From assembly GCA_023525715.1 (NCBI GenBank), contig CM042010.1, forward strand, positions 156,788,407-156,852,406: 64,000 nt of DNA. The letters are read 5' to 3'. Positions 41,480 to 57,689 of this stretch are shown piece by piece (within the stretch, counting starts at the first letter, position 1; every line of letters starts with the position of its first letter). The DNA comes from Cichorium intybus. Its lineage: Eukaryota; Streptophyta; Magnoliopsida; Asterales; Asteraceae. The notes below the pieces were generated by a model. It had not been told where the DNA came from. It did not search any database and saw nothing but the letters and a program-made list of their open reading frames with translations. The translations under genes and the position numbers were made by a program.

Positions 41480-42190
41480 GATCATTGATGAATTTAGTAG
41501 TTAATATGTATTCATTGATGAATTTAGGATTTTTGTATAATCAATATTGTATTCATTGATGATTAATCACTGATGAATGTATTCATTGATGATTATAGGT
41601 ATTATAATTGTATTCATTTGTGATTTACTATTCATTGATGAATTTAAGGGTTTAGTAGAATCAATCATTATCATTTATAGTAGTTAATATGTATTCACTG
41701 ATGAATTTAGGGTTTTAGTATAACCAATTTTGTATTCATTGATGATTACACTGATGAATGTATTCATTGATGATTATATGTATTATTAATTAATGATTAT
41801 ATGTATTACAATTGTATTCATTTTTTATTTACTTGTACAGATGTATGATGTTCAGTTGTATTCATTAATGATTATATGTGTTACATATGCAGATTTATGA
41901 TGTTCAACTATATTCATTAATGATTATATGTTATTTATTGCACAAAAGTGGCATACATACAAGAAGAAGCAAACAAAAGCAGACCTAGAAGATGATTGGG
42001 GGCATTTACTTTATGTTGTGTTATATTTATTTATGAATATAAAAAATACCTACTTATGACATTGTGTTTTTCTCATTTGTTGTGTTATTCATTTACGAAT
42101 GAATGTATATACATTTAAGAAGTATTATATTTTTTCTCTAAATTGTTTTTACTCATTTATGATTACAACCGTATTCATTTTTTATTAAAG
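41480..42190. repeat. ATTCATTGATGAT palindrome array, element 2
   Basis: At least fifteen copies of TATTCATTGATGAATTTAGG, TGTATTCATTGATGATTATA and variants. Many cores (TTCATTGATGAA, AATCATTAATGATT) are self-complementary. Confidence 0.85.
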
Positions 42191-42475
42191 TTATGTTTTA
42201 TTCATATATGATTACACATGTTACGATTAATGGATAAAAAAGGAAAAAAAGTTCAAATAAAATCATATTAAATGATAAATTTGTTAACTTTTGATAATAA
42301 ACAAATGGAATTTTATTTTCCAAAAATTGGGAAAAATCATTAAATTAGATTACATTCCACTATTTTAGGAATTAGTTAATTATATTGATTATCCATATTT
42401 AGATACATTGTAAAATATCATTTATGTCCCTATAAAATGATTGGCTCAGATTTGTCATCGCGTTCTCAATTGAAC

Positions 42476-42722
<247 letters not shown>

Positions 42723-43099
42723 AGGATCAATCGAGGCCAATGAATAAAGTTGAGATTGCAGACCAATCAAATTATAAGGGCATATTAGTAATTATGTATT
42801 TCAAATAAATTATATCAAAACTATAGTTTCCTAAAATCTAGGATTCTGATTCCTAAAATCTAGGATTATGATTGTTAGTTACCAAAAAACTAATAAATTA
42901 ATTTTTATTTTTTTAATAATATCATATTATATAACGTCAATTTTTTACTTATTTTTTATTTTTTATTTTATTAATAGATAGTAATTATCATTTTTCGGTC
43001 AAAATATATTTTTCATTGTATAATATGATTTATATGATTTCAATAATTAATTATTATAAAACACAATGTAGTTTTATATTTATATTGAATTAGTTTTTA

Positions 43100-44400
43100 A
43101 ATATTTGTAGACGTGAAAAACTTCGAATATAATTGTAATCATCTATGAATATAGTTGTAAATATCAAATGAATAGAATACAATGCAAATATTTGTAGAAT
43201 AAAATACAGTTTTAATCGTAAATGATTACAACACAATATAGAGAGAAAAAACACAATACAGTTTTAATCATCGATGATTACATCACAATGTATCCAAAAA
43301 ATACAATGCATTTTTAATCATAAACAAATAGTGGACACACGTGATCATTGTTATTATTTGATTCACACCTGTAAAATCGAGTTCAATGATATTAAAAATA
43401 ATAATAATTTACAGACTATATTAAATTTGCACAAAAGTTGTAATCGGTGTTCTAATCATCTATGCAAAGTTAGTTATAATCACAAATGATTATAACTATA
43501 TTAAATCTGTTGAAAGTTATAATAAGAAATGATTATAACTATGCTCATAATTATAATTTGAATGGCGACTACAGAGATCAAGACTGAGCCCACTTCACTT
43601 TTGGATGACGACTACAGAGGTCAAAACAATGTTGCGTTGATTTTTCTTGTTGCTACCATCACACAAAAATTAAATAGGGGCACTAATGATCATTATTATT
43701 GTTGGATTCACACCTGCAAAATCAAGTTCAACGACATTCAAAATAAAAACATCTTATAAGTTATAATGTTATGTATATTTATATGCACTGATGATTGAAA
43801 ATGATAATAAAAAGTGACTGTTACAGTGTTAATCATCAATGATTAACACTGCTCATCATCAACGATTAATACTTAGACGCTTAATAAAACAAACATACAT
43901 ATATAGTATTAATCAATAGTGATTAACACTGCAAATTTATTTATTCTTGCTTATCACTGTATGCATAGTTATGGTTTATAATAATCAATAATTATAGTTA
44001 TAATCATCAATGATGAACACATAAAGATACTTTTAACACATAAATACATACAGTTACAGTGTTAATCACTAATGATTAACACTGCAAATTTACTTATTCA
44101 TGCTTAACACTTAACAGAGGTTTCTAGCCCCCAAATTAACAGGTTTCTAACACATTTAATCATCAATGAATATACATAATAACATACAACTATCCATATA
44201 ATCACCGTGTTAATCATCAATGATTAACACTACTTATCATCAATGATTAATACTTAGACGCTTAATAAAACAAACATACATATATAGTATTAATCATCAA
44301 TGATTAACACTGCAAATTTACTGATTCTTGCTTAACACTGTATGCATAGTTATGGTTTATACGTTTTAATCATTAATGATTACCATCAAAATATAACCAG
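43100..44400. repeat. AATCATCAATGATTAACAC palindrome array, element 3
   Basis: More than ten TTAATCATCAATGATTAA-type palindromes. Larger direct repeats are built on them: about 175 bp at 43829-44010 and again at 44209-44385 (including TTAGACGCTTAATAAAACAA and TGTATGCATAGTTATGG), a third partial copy at 44049-44117, and a 75-bp pair at about 43330-43410 and 43675-43755 containing ATTCACACCTG. Confidence 0.85.
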
Positions 44401-45039
44401 TGTAATTAGCTCTAAAACAATCGAACTTGATGTAAATGTCATATGTTGAAACCTTTATTATCCCAAGAGAAGAAATCGAGCAAGAATATGTTGTATGAGT
44501 CTGCTATTCTTCTCGTGATCACAGATCACCTATATCAAACCATATCAAAAGTCATTTTTCTGCAATTATAAGAATTTAAGAACTGTATTGAATGAGAACA
44601 TGGTTGGAATATGGATACAAATAAACTTTAATAAGAAAACATACATAATACATGCATTTAATTACGATGGATATTCAGGAAACATTGTGAAGAGCTGAAA
44701 CCTGAAAAAATTATTGTCTTCATTAATGATCAAACTGAAAAAATTATTGATTATACAATGATGAATGGATAAAATGAATTGTTGAAATCCAAAAAAATTG
44801 TTAAAACACTTTATGCTCTTTGCGTTATTCAAATGAGGTGACCGGATAAAATGAATTTTTCGTAATTCAAAAGCCCAATTTCAAACTTCAATTAAATCCA
44901 AATTTCAAAACACTTACAACTTAAATGGGTTTCAATGAGGACGGAAAATTGCCATATAAAACTCTAATCGACCAAGATCCCTAACTATCCTCTTGACAAC
45001 CCACTGATTTGATTTACAGAGAAGGTGACGAAAAAAATA

Positions 45040-45480
45040 ATCAACTAATTAGCCAACGGCAACAAGCATTTGAATCGTGACGACGTGACCTCTTTTCTTT
45101 CGGTTCTTCACATTGTCGTTTGCCATAAATCTTGTGACCAGTAGCTAGAAGTCTCCATTGCCACCCTCTTCCTTACCCACAACCACTAGTACCATCCTCC
45201 TCCTTTCCTAAAGCCACCAGTGCTACCGTCTTCTTCCCCTATATAGGTTTTCAGCATCCACATTTGTGGATTACGTTCGATTGTTTTTCAATCTATCTAT
45301 TCTTCAATCCAAGATATGCCATCGCGATTGGGGAGGACAACCTGCGGCGACCGACGATTCCGGCGAGTTCGTTGTTTCCTCCGGCAAAGAACCTCGATGG
45401 TATACGATGCTTTCTCTCGATTCCGACGAGTTCGTTGCTGGTCACGGTGATGGTGATGGTCAAGGGTGAAGAACACGACT
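45040..45480 (+). other. Gene-like GC-richer stretch in element 3
   Basis: Plus-strand frames at 45264-45485 and 45266-45469 overlap; the latter includes GEFVVSSGKEPRWYTMLSLD and DEFVAGHGDGDG. The DNA shows a duplicated (T)CGATTCCG(G/A)CGAGTTCGTTG at 45353 and 45418. I recognise no family; it may be a captured host fragment. Confidence 0.25.
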
Positions 45481-45757
45481 GGTGAGAGGGGAACGTAAAC
45501 CCTATTTAGAGAAAAGGATATAGAGAGAGCGAGAGAGAGAAAAAAAAATAGGGGAGAGAATGAGAGATTATAGGAGTTGATAAAATTAGGAAAATATTTA
45601 ATTACTCTACTACCCTTATGCAATATTTTATTTTATTTAAATGTAATTAAAATTACAAAATACCCCCTTAATTATAGTCATAGATCTGAAATATTAGATG
45701 GTCCAGATCAGTTGTCGCGATCTAAACATTTTCTTTGGCCTCAATTGATCATGATTC

Positions 45758-45910
<153 letters not shown>

Positions 45911-45989
45911 GATCAAAAACATTTAACAATCTGCGAAATTTGAAAATGGAATGGGAATCGGTATGTCTAGGTTTTTTCAATTTCCGATA

Positions 45990-46460
45990 AATGTTAGCGT
46001 TTATAATTCTCAAAGAATAATTCGATTTCTCTATAAACCCTTCATTCTATGAATGCTATAAATGCATACTTCTGCGAGAATATGTTAATTGTTAGTTTTA
46101 TTAAGTCGTTCAGAAGTACATTTCTCAGAGAATATGTTAATATTTGGTCATATTAAGACTTTATAAACTAAATACTATCGAAGAATTGACTTTTCATATA
46201 CATATGTTGATTCTGAATATACACATTCTCGAAGAATTGACTTTCAAAACAACATATTATGTCAGGTTTCGCTATTCAGATAATTGACTTTACGTATACT
46301 TTGGAAACTAGATATTCTCAGATAATTGACTTTCAAAACTAGATATTCTCGGAGAATTGAGTTTCAAAACTAGATATTCTCGGAGAATTGAGTCATATTA
46401 AGACTTTGAAAACTAAATACTATCGAAGAATTGACTTTTCGTATACATGTGTTGATTCCG
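45990..46460. repeat. ATTCTC.GAGAAT palindrome array
   Basis: About nine copies of ATTCTCGGAGAAT or a variant (for example 46116, 46214, 46312, 46343, 46375). The last three form a tandem of about 31-bp units with AAAACTAGATATTCTCGG. The array ends near 46475, where the Athila-like ORF relic begins. Confidence 0.8.
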
Positions 46461-46475
46461 ACTATATACATTCTA

Positions 46476-46750
46476 GTGTCGCTGATACCCGCGGCTCGGG
46501 TGGTGAGGGAGACTGCCAGTGCGTATGGCAGGTGGAGGAATCTGGTGGGATCCGAGACGCCCATATGAAAGTCATGTCGTCTCCCGACACCTTCTCAAAC
46601 CCACGCTTCTGCATACTATAAGTGGATATGATCCGGTGCATCAATCGGTGCAGTGGATTGCAGAGCTGGCTCTCCCTGGCCGACCACGCCTCAAACTGGT
46701 CATTGGACATCGCTGCCCAGATAACCGCGTTGGCCTCCCGACGAGGCTGT
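46476..46750 (-). pseudogene. Athila-like ORF relic, downstream half
   Basis: Minus-strand frame with QPRREANAVIWAAMSNDQF, WSARESQLCNPLHRLMHR, MQKRGFEKVSGDDMTFIW. It continues the frame at 57690-58155 exactly if the chromovirus and one copy of its target duplication are ignored. The family resembles the Athila ORF1-like proteins. Truncated at the junction with the palindrome array at about 46475. Confidence 0.65.
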
Positions 46751-49575
<2,825 letters not shown>

Positions 49576-49592
49576 AGTCTCCCCTACTTTAG
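49576..49592 (-). other. Polypurine tract of the Tekay-type element
   Basis: On the minus strand AAAGTAGGGGAGAC directly precedes the LTR start TGTGACATCC. Confidence 0.85.
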
Positions 49593-49626
49593 GAAATTTC
49601 GTCCCGAAATTTAAGAAGAGAGTACC

Positions 49627-51250
49627 TTAAGAGAAAAGCTGCGGGTATTTGGTACGCATATGATCCTCACGCTCCCATGTATGCTCGGGTCCACGTGCCG
49701 ACTGCCACCTGACCTTGACAAGGGGAATGCGACTTCTTTTGAGTTGCATTTCCTTCCGGTCGGCAATTTCCAAGGGTTTCTCGATAAATTGCATTGTCTC
49801 GTCGATTTCGATATCCTCGAGAGGAACATGAAGGTTCTCGTCTGCTAAACACTTCTTGAGGTTGGCTATATGAAATACTGGGTGAACTTTCTTAAGCTCT
49901 GTTGGTAGATCTAACTCGTAGGCTACTGGTCCGATCCTTTTTCAGGATCTTAAACGGGCCTACGTAGCGTGGTGCCAATTTACCCTTGCGTACAAATCGA
50001 ACCACACCTTTCCATGGGGACACTTTTAACATGACCATGTCACCCACGGTAAATTCAAGCGGTTTGCGTTGCTTGTCGGCGTAACTCTTTTGTCGGCTAC
50101 GAGCTGTGAGAAGGTTATTGCGAATCTGAGTGATTTTGTCGGTTGTTTCCTGGATAAGCTCAGGACCAACGATTGGAGAATCCACTGTTGCGCGAATTAC
50201 ATGGGACTCGCCAATTTCATGCCAGTAAATAGGAGATCGGCATTTACGGCCATATAATGCCTCAAATGGTGGCATCCCGATGCTAGAATGATAACTGTTA
50301 TTATAGGAGAATTCCACCAACGGTAAATGAGAGTCCCAGTTTCCTCCGAAATCTAAGACACACGCCCTCAACATATCTTCGAGTGTTTGAATTGTCCTCT
50401 CAGATTGACCATCGGTCTGAGGATGATAGGCGGTACTGAGATCGAGGCGGGTTCTCATGGCTTCTTGAAGTGATTGCCAGAACCGAGAGAGAAATCTCCC
50501 ATCACGATCTGAAATGATGCTGAGAGGGATGCCATGCCGACTAACTATCTCGTCGATGTAAATCCGAGCAAGTTGTTCGACCTTGAAATGTTCACGGATG
50601 GGAAGGAAGTGAGCAGATTTAGTCAAACGGTCAATGATTACCCAAATGCTGTCATGTCCCTTTGTGGTACGGGGAAGTTTGGTTATGAAATCCATGGTGA
50701 TCGCTTCCCATTTCCACTCAGGGATTACCGGTTGGACCAATAGTCCAGAGGGTCGTTGATGTTCTGCTTTGACCCTGGAACATGTAAGACATTTGGCTAC
50801 GAATAAAGCAATATCCTTTTTCATTCCCGACCACCAATAATTGGTTCTCAAGCCATGATACATCTTGTCAGCGCCAGGATGAATGGAATATCGAGTTTTA
50901 TGGATTTCTTCCATCAGGAATGTACGAAGATTGTCGCGATCTGGGATCCAGATGCGATCTTGATAATAGAAAATACCATCAGATTTACTTTCCAACTCCC
51001 CATCAATTCCCGTGGGTATGTCATTTTCGGTAATTGCCGAGTGTTGGGCTCCTCGAATTCGGTCGCTGAGATTGGACAAGATAGGAGAACATATTAGATG
51101 AAATGCTTTGGTATGTTCTTTTCGGCTTAACGCGTCGGCTACGACGTTCGCCTTGCCAGGATGATAGCGTATTTCACACTCGTAATCATTTAGGAGTTCG
51201 ACCCATTGTGTTTGCCTCATATTGAGTTCCTTTTGATTAAGAATATGTTA
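49627..51250 (-). pseudogene. Integrase and chromodomain of the Tekay-type Pol
   Basis: The frame 51220-49892 begins with the end of RNase H (YHPGKANVVADALSRKEH), then the integrase zinc region (HPGADKMYHGL...CLTCSRVKAEH) and core: MDFITKLPRTTKGHDSIW, IISDRDGRF and DGQSERTIQTLEDMLRA supply the D, D and E. GKLAPRYVGPFKIL is the GPF module. One extra A near 49937-49943 shifts the frame. The original frame resumes and ends in a chromodomain, IPLVKVRWQ...EHTWEREDHMRTKYP, with the stop at 49629-49627. Chromodomains direct integration to particular chromatin. The UAA at 51250-51248 (TTG TAA CAT) cuts it off from upstream pol. Confidence 0.9.
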
Positions 51251-51745
51251 CAAGCTCTTGTGATCGGTGAAAATTACGCATTTAGTGCCGTAAAGGTAAT
51301 GCCTCCAAATTTTAAGAGCGAAAACCACGGCACCGAGCTCCAAATCATGAGTCGTATAATTCCTTACGTGGATTTTGATTTGTCGCGATGCGTAAGCTAT
51401 AACCTTTCCCCTTTGCATCAAAACACAACCTAGACCGAGATTGGAGGCATCGCAGTATACCACGAAATCTTCGGATCCTTCAGGTAGTGTAAGAATCGGA
51501 GCGTCACACAATCTTTGTTTAAGGGTTTGGAAAGCGTCTTCCTGCTTGGGTCCCCAATCAAATGGCGTACCCTTGCAAGTGAGAGAAGTAAGCGGTAAAG
51601 CGATCTTTGAGAAATTTGAAATAAAACGCCGGTAATAGCCAGCTAAACCGAGGAAGGACCGAATTTCCTTGGGGGTACGTGGGGCTTTCCAATTCTTGAC
51701 TGCTTCAACTTTTGCGGGATCAACTAAATATCCTTGTCACTTACA
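51251..51745 (-). pseudogene. RNase H and RT C-terminal region of the Tekay-type Pol
   Basis: Includes LTSLTCKGTPFDWGPKQ, APILTLPEGSEDFVVYCDAS, GLGCVLMQRGKVIAYASRQ and FTDHKSL. These are the connection and gypsy RNase H domains, with the first catalytic Asp in YCDAS. The frame is separated from the RT by a UAA and a frameshift at about 51735-51763 and ends at UAA 51250-51248. Confidence 0.85.
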
Positions 51746-51759
51746 ATATGACCGAGGAA

Positions 51760-53426
51760 TTATACCTCCTTTAACCAAAACTCGCATTTCGAAAACTTGG
51801 CATAGAGCCGATTTCCTTGCAACGTTTGGAGAGTTAGGCGAAGGTGTCTTTCATTCTTTGCCTTTGTCTTGGAGTAAATGAGGATGTCATCAATAAAGAC
51901 GATAACAAAACGGTCGAGATAAGGTTTAAATACCCGATTCATCAAGTCCATGAATGCGGCAGGGGCATTTGTTAGGCCGAAAGGCATAACGATGAACTCG
52001 TAATGACCATAGCGGGTTCGGAAAGCGGTTTTGGGGATGTCTTCTTCCCGTACTCGAAGTTGGTGATAACCCGAGCGGAGGTCAATTTTTGAGAAGCATG
52101 AAGCTCCTTGAAGCTGATAAAAAAGGTCGTCGATCCGAGGTAACGGATATCGGTTCTTGATGGTTAATTTATTTAACTCCTGATAATCGATACACATACG
52201 AAACGAACCATCTTTCTTTTTGATGAAGAGAACCGGGGCTCCCCAGGGTGAAGTACTAGGGCGGATAAATCCCTTATCGGTTAATTCTTGGAGCTGACTT
52301 GCCAATTCTTGCATCTCGGTTGGAGCCAACCGATATGGAGACTTGGCAATGGGAGCAGCCTCAGGAACGAGATCGATGCGGAACTTTAACTCACGTACTG
52401 GAGGGAGTCCAGATACGTCATCGGGAAAGATGTCGGGAAAGTCTCGTACAATCAGAATATCTTCGATCTTCTTTTCTTTGACATTTGTTTCCACCACATA
52501 GGCTAAGAAAACCTTGTATTCTTTACGTAGATATGATCGAGCTTGAGTACATGACATAAGACTAAGCTTTTTCGAACGAGTCTCGCCATAAATACGAAGA
52601 CTTTGACTGTCGGCAAGAGGAATACGAATGAACTTCTCGAAACATACTATTTCAGCATGGTTTTGGGATAGCCAATCCATTCCCACGATGATGTCGAAGC
52701 TACCAAGTTCCATAGGAACTAAATTGACGGAAAATTTTTGACCGCAAAAATTGAAAGTGCAATCTTGGATGACTGCATTGAGTGAAATGTATTTTCCATT
52801 GGCGACTTCTACGGTAAAGTGTTCATCAAGAATCGTGCGAGGTGTGTGAAGTATGGGTTCAAATTCCAAAGACACAAAACTTTTATCGGCACCTGAATCA
52901 AAAAGTACTGACGCGTAGCAGTCATTTATGAGAAACGTACCATTTACGACCTTGTTATCGGTCTGTGCTTGGGTTGCGGTAATGACAAATGCTCGGCCTT
53001 TGGGAGCTGGAACTTGCATTGTTGGATTTTCCTGGGATTGAGTGTTAATGATATTGACAAGCCTAGGACACGCGTTTCTGAAATGGGTGGGGTCACCACA
53101 GTTGAAGCATGTTCCAGTTGGATACCGGGTTTGTGTTTGCTGATTTGAGGGTAGAGCGAATGGTCGCTGAGTTTTTGGTGCACGGCATGTGTCCGCCAAG
53201 TGGCCATAGCGACCACAAGTCGTACAAAGGCGACACGGGCTGGTGGACATATGGTGATAGTTACAATGGTTACAGAGGAGATGAGGTCCAGTATACGGCT
53301 TTTTGTTTGGTTGGGCTTGTGGGGTGACTTGGGAGATAGGAGTGGCCGGGGTAATAACAGCATGGTTGTGGTGATGGCTTTTCCGCTTCTTTTTGTCGTG
53401 TCGGTGTGAGGACTCGGACTTGACAA
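51760..53426 (-). pseudogene. Gag zinc knuckles, protease and RT of the Tekay-type element
   Basis: Counted from the Met at 53250: two CCHC knuckles, C9-x2-C12-x4-H17-x4-C22 and C48-x2-C51-x4-H56-x4-C61, which bind the RNA genome. Aspartic protease LFDSGADKSF with catalytic Asp at 118, and IIVGMDWL. RT with CIDYQELNK, LRSGYHQLR, MPFGLTNAPAAF and FIDDILIYS (452-455). The frame extends upstream to about 53430 as a His/Lys-rich linker, where a shift separates it from gag. It ends with WLKEV and a UAA at 51762-51760 that probably replaces a Gln codon. Confidence 0.9.
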
Positions 53427-54158
53427 TTAGGGAGTCTCAAGGGTCGGCTTTTCAGTAGACATCTTTAAACCTTTGTGTGGGAGGACACCATCGTTCACAT
53501 TGTCCTCGTTGAGTTGACCTGTTATTTCAATAGCGGATTCCAGGGTAGATGGCCTGCTGCTGGTCACCGAATCACGGATCTGGCGCGGTAACCCTTTGAT
53601 GTAGCGGCGTATTGCAGTTTTCATAGGTTGAACCATGTGAGGTAGGAGTCTTGAGAAATCATGGAATCTATTTGTGTAGGTCGCGTTGTCGCCTCCCACC
53701 TGTTTCAGATTCCAGAATTCCTCCTCGAGAGTTTGCAATTCGCTGTCAAGGCAGAACTTCTCCATCATGCGTTCCTTTAGTGTTGACCAGGTCATTCCCA
53801 AGGCAACAGCCTCTCCTTTTGCCCGTTTTTCTAGGTTCCACCAAGTAAGAGCATGACCTTGGAGGCACCCTGTGGCGTGACGGACCATCAAGTCCTCAGG
53901 ACACTCGCTATGGATGAAAGTACTCTCCATTTCTTCGATCCATGTAAGGAGTGCGGTGGCACCATTGATGCCTTTGAAGTAAGGCGGATTGCAGTTACGA
54001 AAGTGCTTAAACGAGCAACGAGGAGTGGTTGCTGGAGCTTGCGGCTGAAGAGCTTGAAGTTGGGTTGCAATTGTTGGGATGACGTTTGCTACCTCCTTAG
54101 CGATAAGGGCGGCTAGCCTTCGGTTGCTGCGAGCAGCGTATGGGGGTCGTAATGCCAT
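53427..54158 (-). CDS. Gag (capsid part) of the Tekay-type element
   Basis: Start at ATG 54158-54156 (MALRPPYAARSNRRLA), 243 codons. Central retrotransposon gag domain: NPPYFKGINGATALLTWIEE, CPEDLMVRHATGCLQGHALT, WWNLEKRA, ERMMEKFCLDSEL, EFWNLKQVGGDNATYTNRF, RRYIKGLPRQIRDSV. Gag forms the particle that packages the RNA. In intact relatives gag and pol share one long frame; here a one-base shift at about 53430-53440 produces UAA right after LETP, so this reads as a prematurely ended gag. Confidence 0.85.
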   Translation of the reverse strand: MALRPPYAARSNRRLAALIAKEVANVIPTIATQLQALQPQAPATTPRCSFKHFRNCNPPYFKGINGATALLTWIEEMESTFIHSECPEDLMVRHATGCLQGHALTWWNLEKRAKGEAVALGMTWSTLKERMMEKFCLDSELQTLEEEFWNLKQVGGDNATYTNRFHDFSRLLPHMVQPMKTAIRRYIKGLPRQIRDSVTSSRPSTLESAIEITGQLNEDNVNDGVLPHKGLKMSTEKPTLETP

Positions 54159-54970
54159 CTATGAGAAACACACATATGGACTTGTGAGTTATTTGTAAAT
54201 TGATTATGGAAATTAATTTTGTAGACATTGTTGGGTAAAATGATTGTAAAACACTTGTTGGGCCATGGTTAGGAGTGTTGGGCACCTTTTGGGCTTTCCA
54301 TGGGTACTAAATGTGAATTATGTAGCAATTGCATGGGCCCCCACAATACTAAGTTTTCACATGTTTTTCCCACTTCAAGGCCCATTAGGGAACTTAATAG
54401 TCCAATGAGTTGGCCATTTTGGAGTGTATCCTTTCGGATACGTTTGATAAGGTCGGATAGTTTGATGGCTCAAAAGTAATGTGAATGACGCGCTTTGGCC
54501 TATAGGTTTGGGAACTCTCGTCTTTGGTCCCTAGGTAAGCAAACTGGTCCCTCGGTTGATTGGGATATATACGAATGCTTACCTAGTCAGGACTTTCGGG
54601 CTACCGGCACCTCCCCCTTCCAGTTACTACGCGTCCATTACTTTGATCCTACCCAACTAGAGTGGATGACTTTTAATTTCCTATGAGCTCTAAGGAATAT
54701 ATATGTATATAAATTTTTATTTTGAAACCATTTGAGTATGTATGTGATTTTAAGAGAAAGAAGAGAAAATTCACAAGTGTATGCACACATATAAGTGTCG
54801 GGAATAATACGTAAGCACATAAGGGAGCAATTAGCACACAAAGGTATTCCTAGGATTTTCTATGTGCGAATTGCATGCAGTTGTGTGTGCATTTTATAAA
54901 CTATCATACGAGAGGACCCTAGAGGCTATAGACGTGGTCAAGGCAATTAACCTAATTCCCTATATTCAAG
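54159..54970 (-). other. Leader between primer site and gag
   Basis: Non-coding on the minus strand; about 0.8 kb with no long frame, as expected for a chromovirus 5' leader. Confidence 0.6.
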
Positions 54971-54983
54971 GGCTCTGATACCA
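54971..54983 (-). other. Primer binding site, initiator tRNA-Met
   Basis: Plus strand GGCTCTGATACCA is the reverse complement of TGGTATCAGAGCC, three bases inside the right LTR. Confidence 0.95.
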
Positions 54984-54986
54984 ATC

Positions 54987-57689
54987 TATCACACCCCCAT
55001 CCTTGGCGGAATCGATCAAGGCGTGATATATTGTTCAAAGTCTCATGACAACTATGTTATAATATGATTAGATTCAATTAAGTACTAAGTATGCAAACAA
55101 GATCCACAACATACAAATACAAATCCAAATACAACAACATTTATTACATCAAATTTAAATAGTCTTGTGGGTTTCTAAGGTACACCCTACTTTTCATCAA
55201 CTTCATTCTTCAAATCTCCATCATGGGTAAAAACAGGTCAACTACGAGAGTTGGTGAGTAATCTAGTTTTATTAAAGAAAATTGTGAGTTTGAATAATTT
55301 GAAATTTGTTTTCTTTTGAAGTTGGCAAGCAAATGTTATCGAGATAACAGTTTATAAATCAAAAATTGATTAACAAATGATAACAACAATAATAAGTCCT
55401 CACCCTATATATACATATATATGTATATATATAGGATGGAGCATCTAATCATCATACACACTCAACCACGTGCAATCAATCACCTTAGCGTCCCAAGGCG
55501 GGGTGGTCAACCCAATAACGCTATTATTGTCCATAACGTACCTCAAGAATACGGGCATAGTCATGGAGATTAGACTAAAAATGGTAATGCACTACAAGTA
55601 CATGTAGCGTAAACAAACAATAATTATACAAATAATGATTCATGTATAAATGTCACAACAATGTCTCAATTGTGTTAAAATAATAAAGTGAAGTTGGAAC
55701 ATATTAGAACCACATGATACACCCCAAAAGTATTGAAAATTATAAAATATGGGGTAGATTACTCACATTAGTCCAATAAGGAATGCGCGTGTTGTACGAT
55801 AGACGGCTCGAGTTAAAATTTCGTAGAACCTAATATAATTAATAGTTTTGGCTTAGGAATCGATAAACGGGAATATAGTATTAATAAAAATAATTAGACA
55901 CATATTCTTTTATTAGATGAATTAACAATAATCCAAATTTTGTTTTGAATATTAATGTATTCATATGTTAAATGAATTTTAAATTGAATTAATTACTTTG
56001 CTTAATTAATTTATATTTTCACTTTAGGCAAGATTTTAATAATTTCTTATTAAAATAATAACTAATTAAATTATAAGTATTTACAGATTTTATATATTAT
56101 AAACAATTATTTATATGAAATAATCATTAAAAATGCATTTTTACATGTTTAGATATTTAGGAAAATGGTTTTAAATACTAAACAGTAATTAAACATTCTG
56201 AAATTATCAGAAAATCATTATTTCATAAAATAGTAATTACTGTAAAATTTGCATATTTTTCTTAACTGCTTTAGTATTTATTTAGTATTTTAATAATTAA
56301 ACCATAACAAAATTCGGGAAAAATAATTAATGATTCCCAAAAATTCTGGAAAATTAACCATGGTTTTCTAACATTATATTAAGCCTACTGTAAATATTTT
56401 GGATATTTTGGACTAAGGGAAGCATTTCTTATGTTTTTCATTATTAACTAATCAATAAAATCATAAATAATAGGAAAATATTAAGAGGAATTCATTAGAC
56501 TTTTTATTTATGATTAAAATGTTAGATATGATATTCTGATAAGGTTTTATAATTTTTGGACATGTGTAGCTATTTATTATCAATTTAAACTATTAAATAA
56601 TCATTAAATCAGGAAAAATAAGCAAACATTCTTACAAAAATCTGTAAATTTTTTCATGGAGTCTTTCAAATGTTAATAAGGTGTGAAAAATATAAAATCT
56701 AGATTTTAACATACATAACTATATTTTGCTATTTATTTATCTACAACAAAACAAAATACAAAATAAGCATAAAACAGTAACATAAATGCATAAAACTTCA
56801 TAAATCCACTTTACTCAATGTATGGGTCATCCTAGAATTTTCCCAGAATTTATTGACTACAAAAATTAGTTTATGTGAATTATTGCCTTATTATATTGCA
56901 ATAATTATAGTAATTAAATAAAAATAAGTTATTTTCTGAAAATTTCCAGAACTTCTTATTTTATTTATGGGATTCTGAGAAAAATCAGGTTTATGCATAA
57001 AATGATTTTTAGATATTTTGGTGGATTTAATTTGTTTCATTCATGAATTTGAAACTTTTAACAACATACATTGATGAATGCTTCAAGAGGGATGAAGATT
57101 TGAGTATGAGAGATTGTTCTTGGCTGGAAAATTGATATTTCTTGGAAGTATTTCGAGATTGAGAGTGAGAGAAATAATAGAGAGGGTTTGAGTGGTGATG
57201 AGAATAATGTGTTGGGAGAAAAATGAAAGGAAAGATGATGGAAGGTGTGAGTGGGAGACCATGGGAATAACTTTTGGCTTTTGGTGGTCTTCATAATTTC
57301 CCACTAGCACAAGCATCTCTATGTAATACACTAACTAATATAAAATTTTTATAAAATTTAATGTAGAGTTTATAAAAATAGAGTTTTATAAAAAAAATAG
57401 GTTATTATTTGATTATAACAATCTACTTTGATTTGAAGTTTAATTATAACATTCAAGTTTGATTCTTTTAATTTAATTAGAGCATCATACTTTGATTTGA
57501 TTTTAATATGGTATCATAATTTAATTTGATTATAGTTATAACGTTATACTATGCTATATTGCTATTAACGTCAATTTATATCGTATTGTATGGGTTTTGA
57601 TCCTATTAGCGTCAAGTAAGCTCGAGTAGGGTTTATTAAATTTCCAATTGGGTTGAGTTGACCCGAATCCATTTTAGGCGGATGTCACA
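54987..57689 (-). repeat. 5' LTR of the Tekay-type element (2703 bp)
   Basis: Plus-strand ends TATCACACCCC (the terminal TG mutated to TA) and GGATGTCACA. Aligns with the left LTR throughout; the length difference is almost entirely the (TA)n site at 55406-55432. Confidence 0.95.

Noticed and set aside
52944..53426. 160-codon minus-strand frame overlapping the gag linker of the chromovirus
   Set aside because: A shifted reading of the His/Lys-rich linker and zinc-knuckle DNA; the other frame carries the knuckles.
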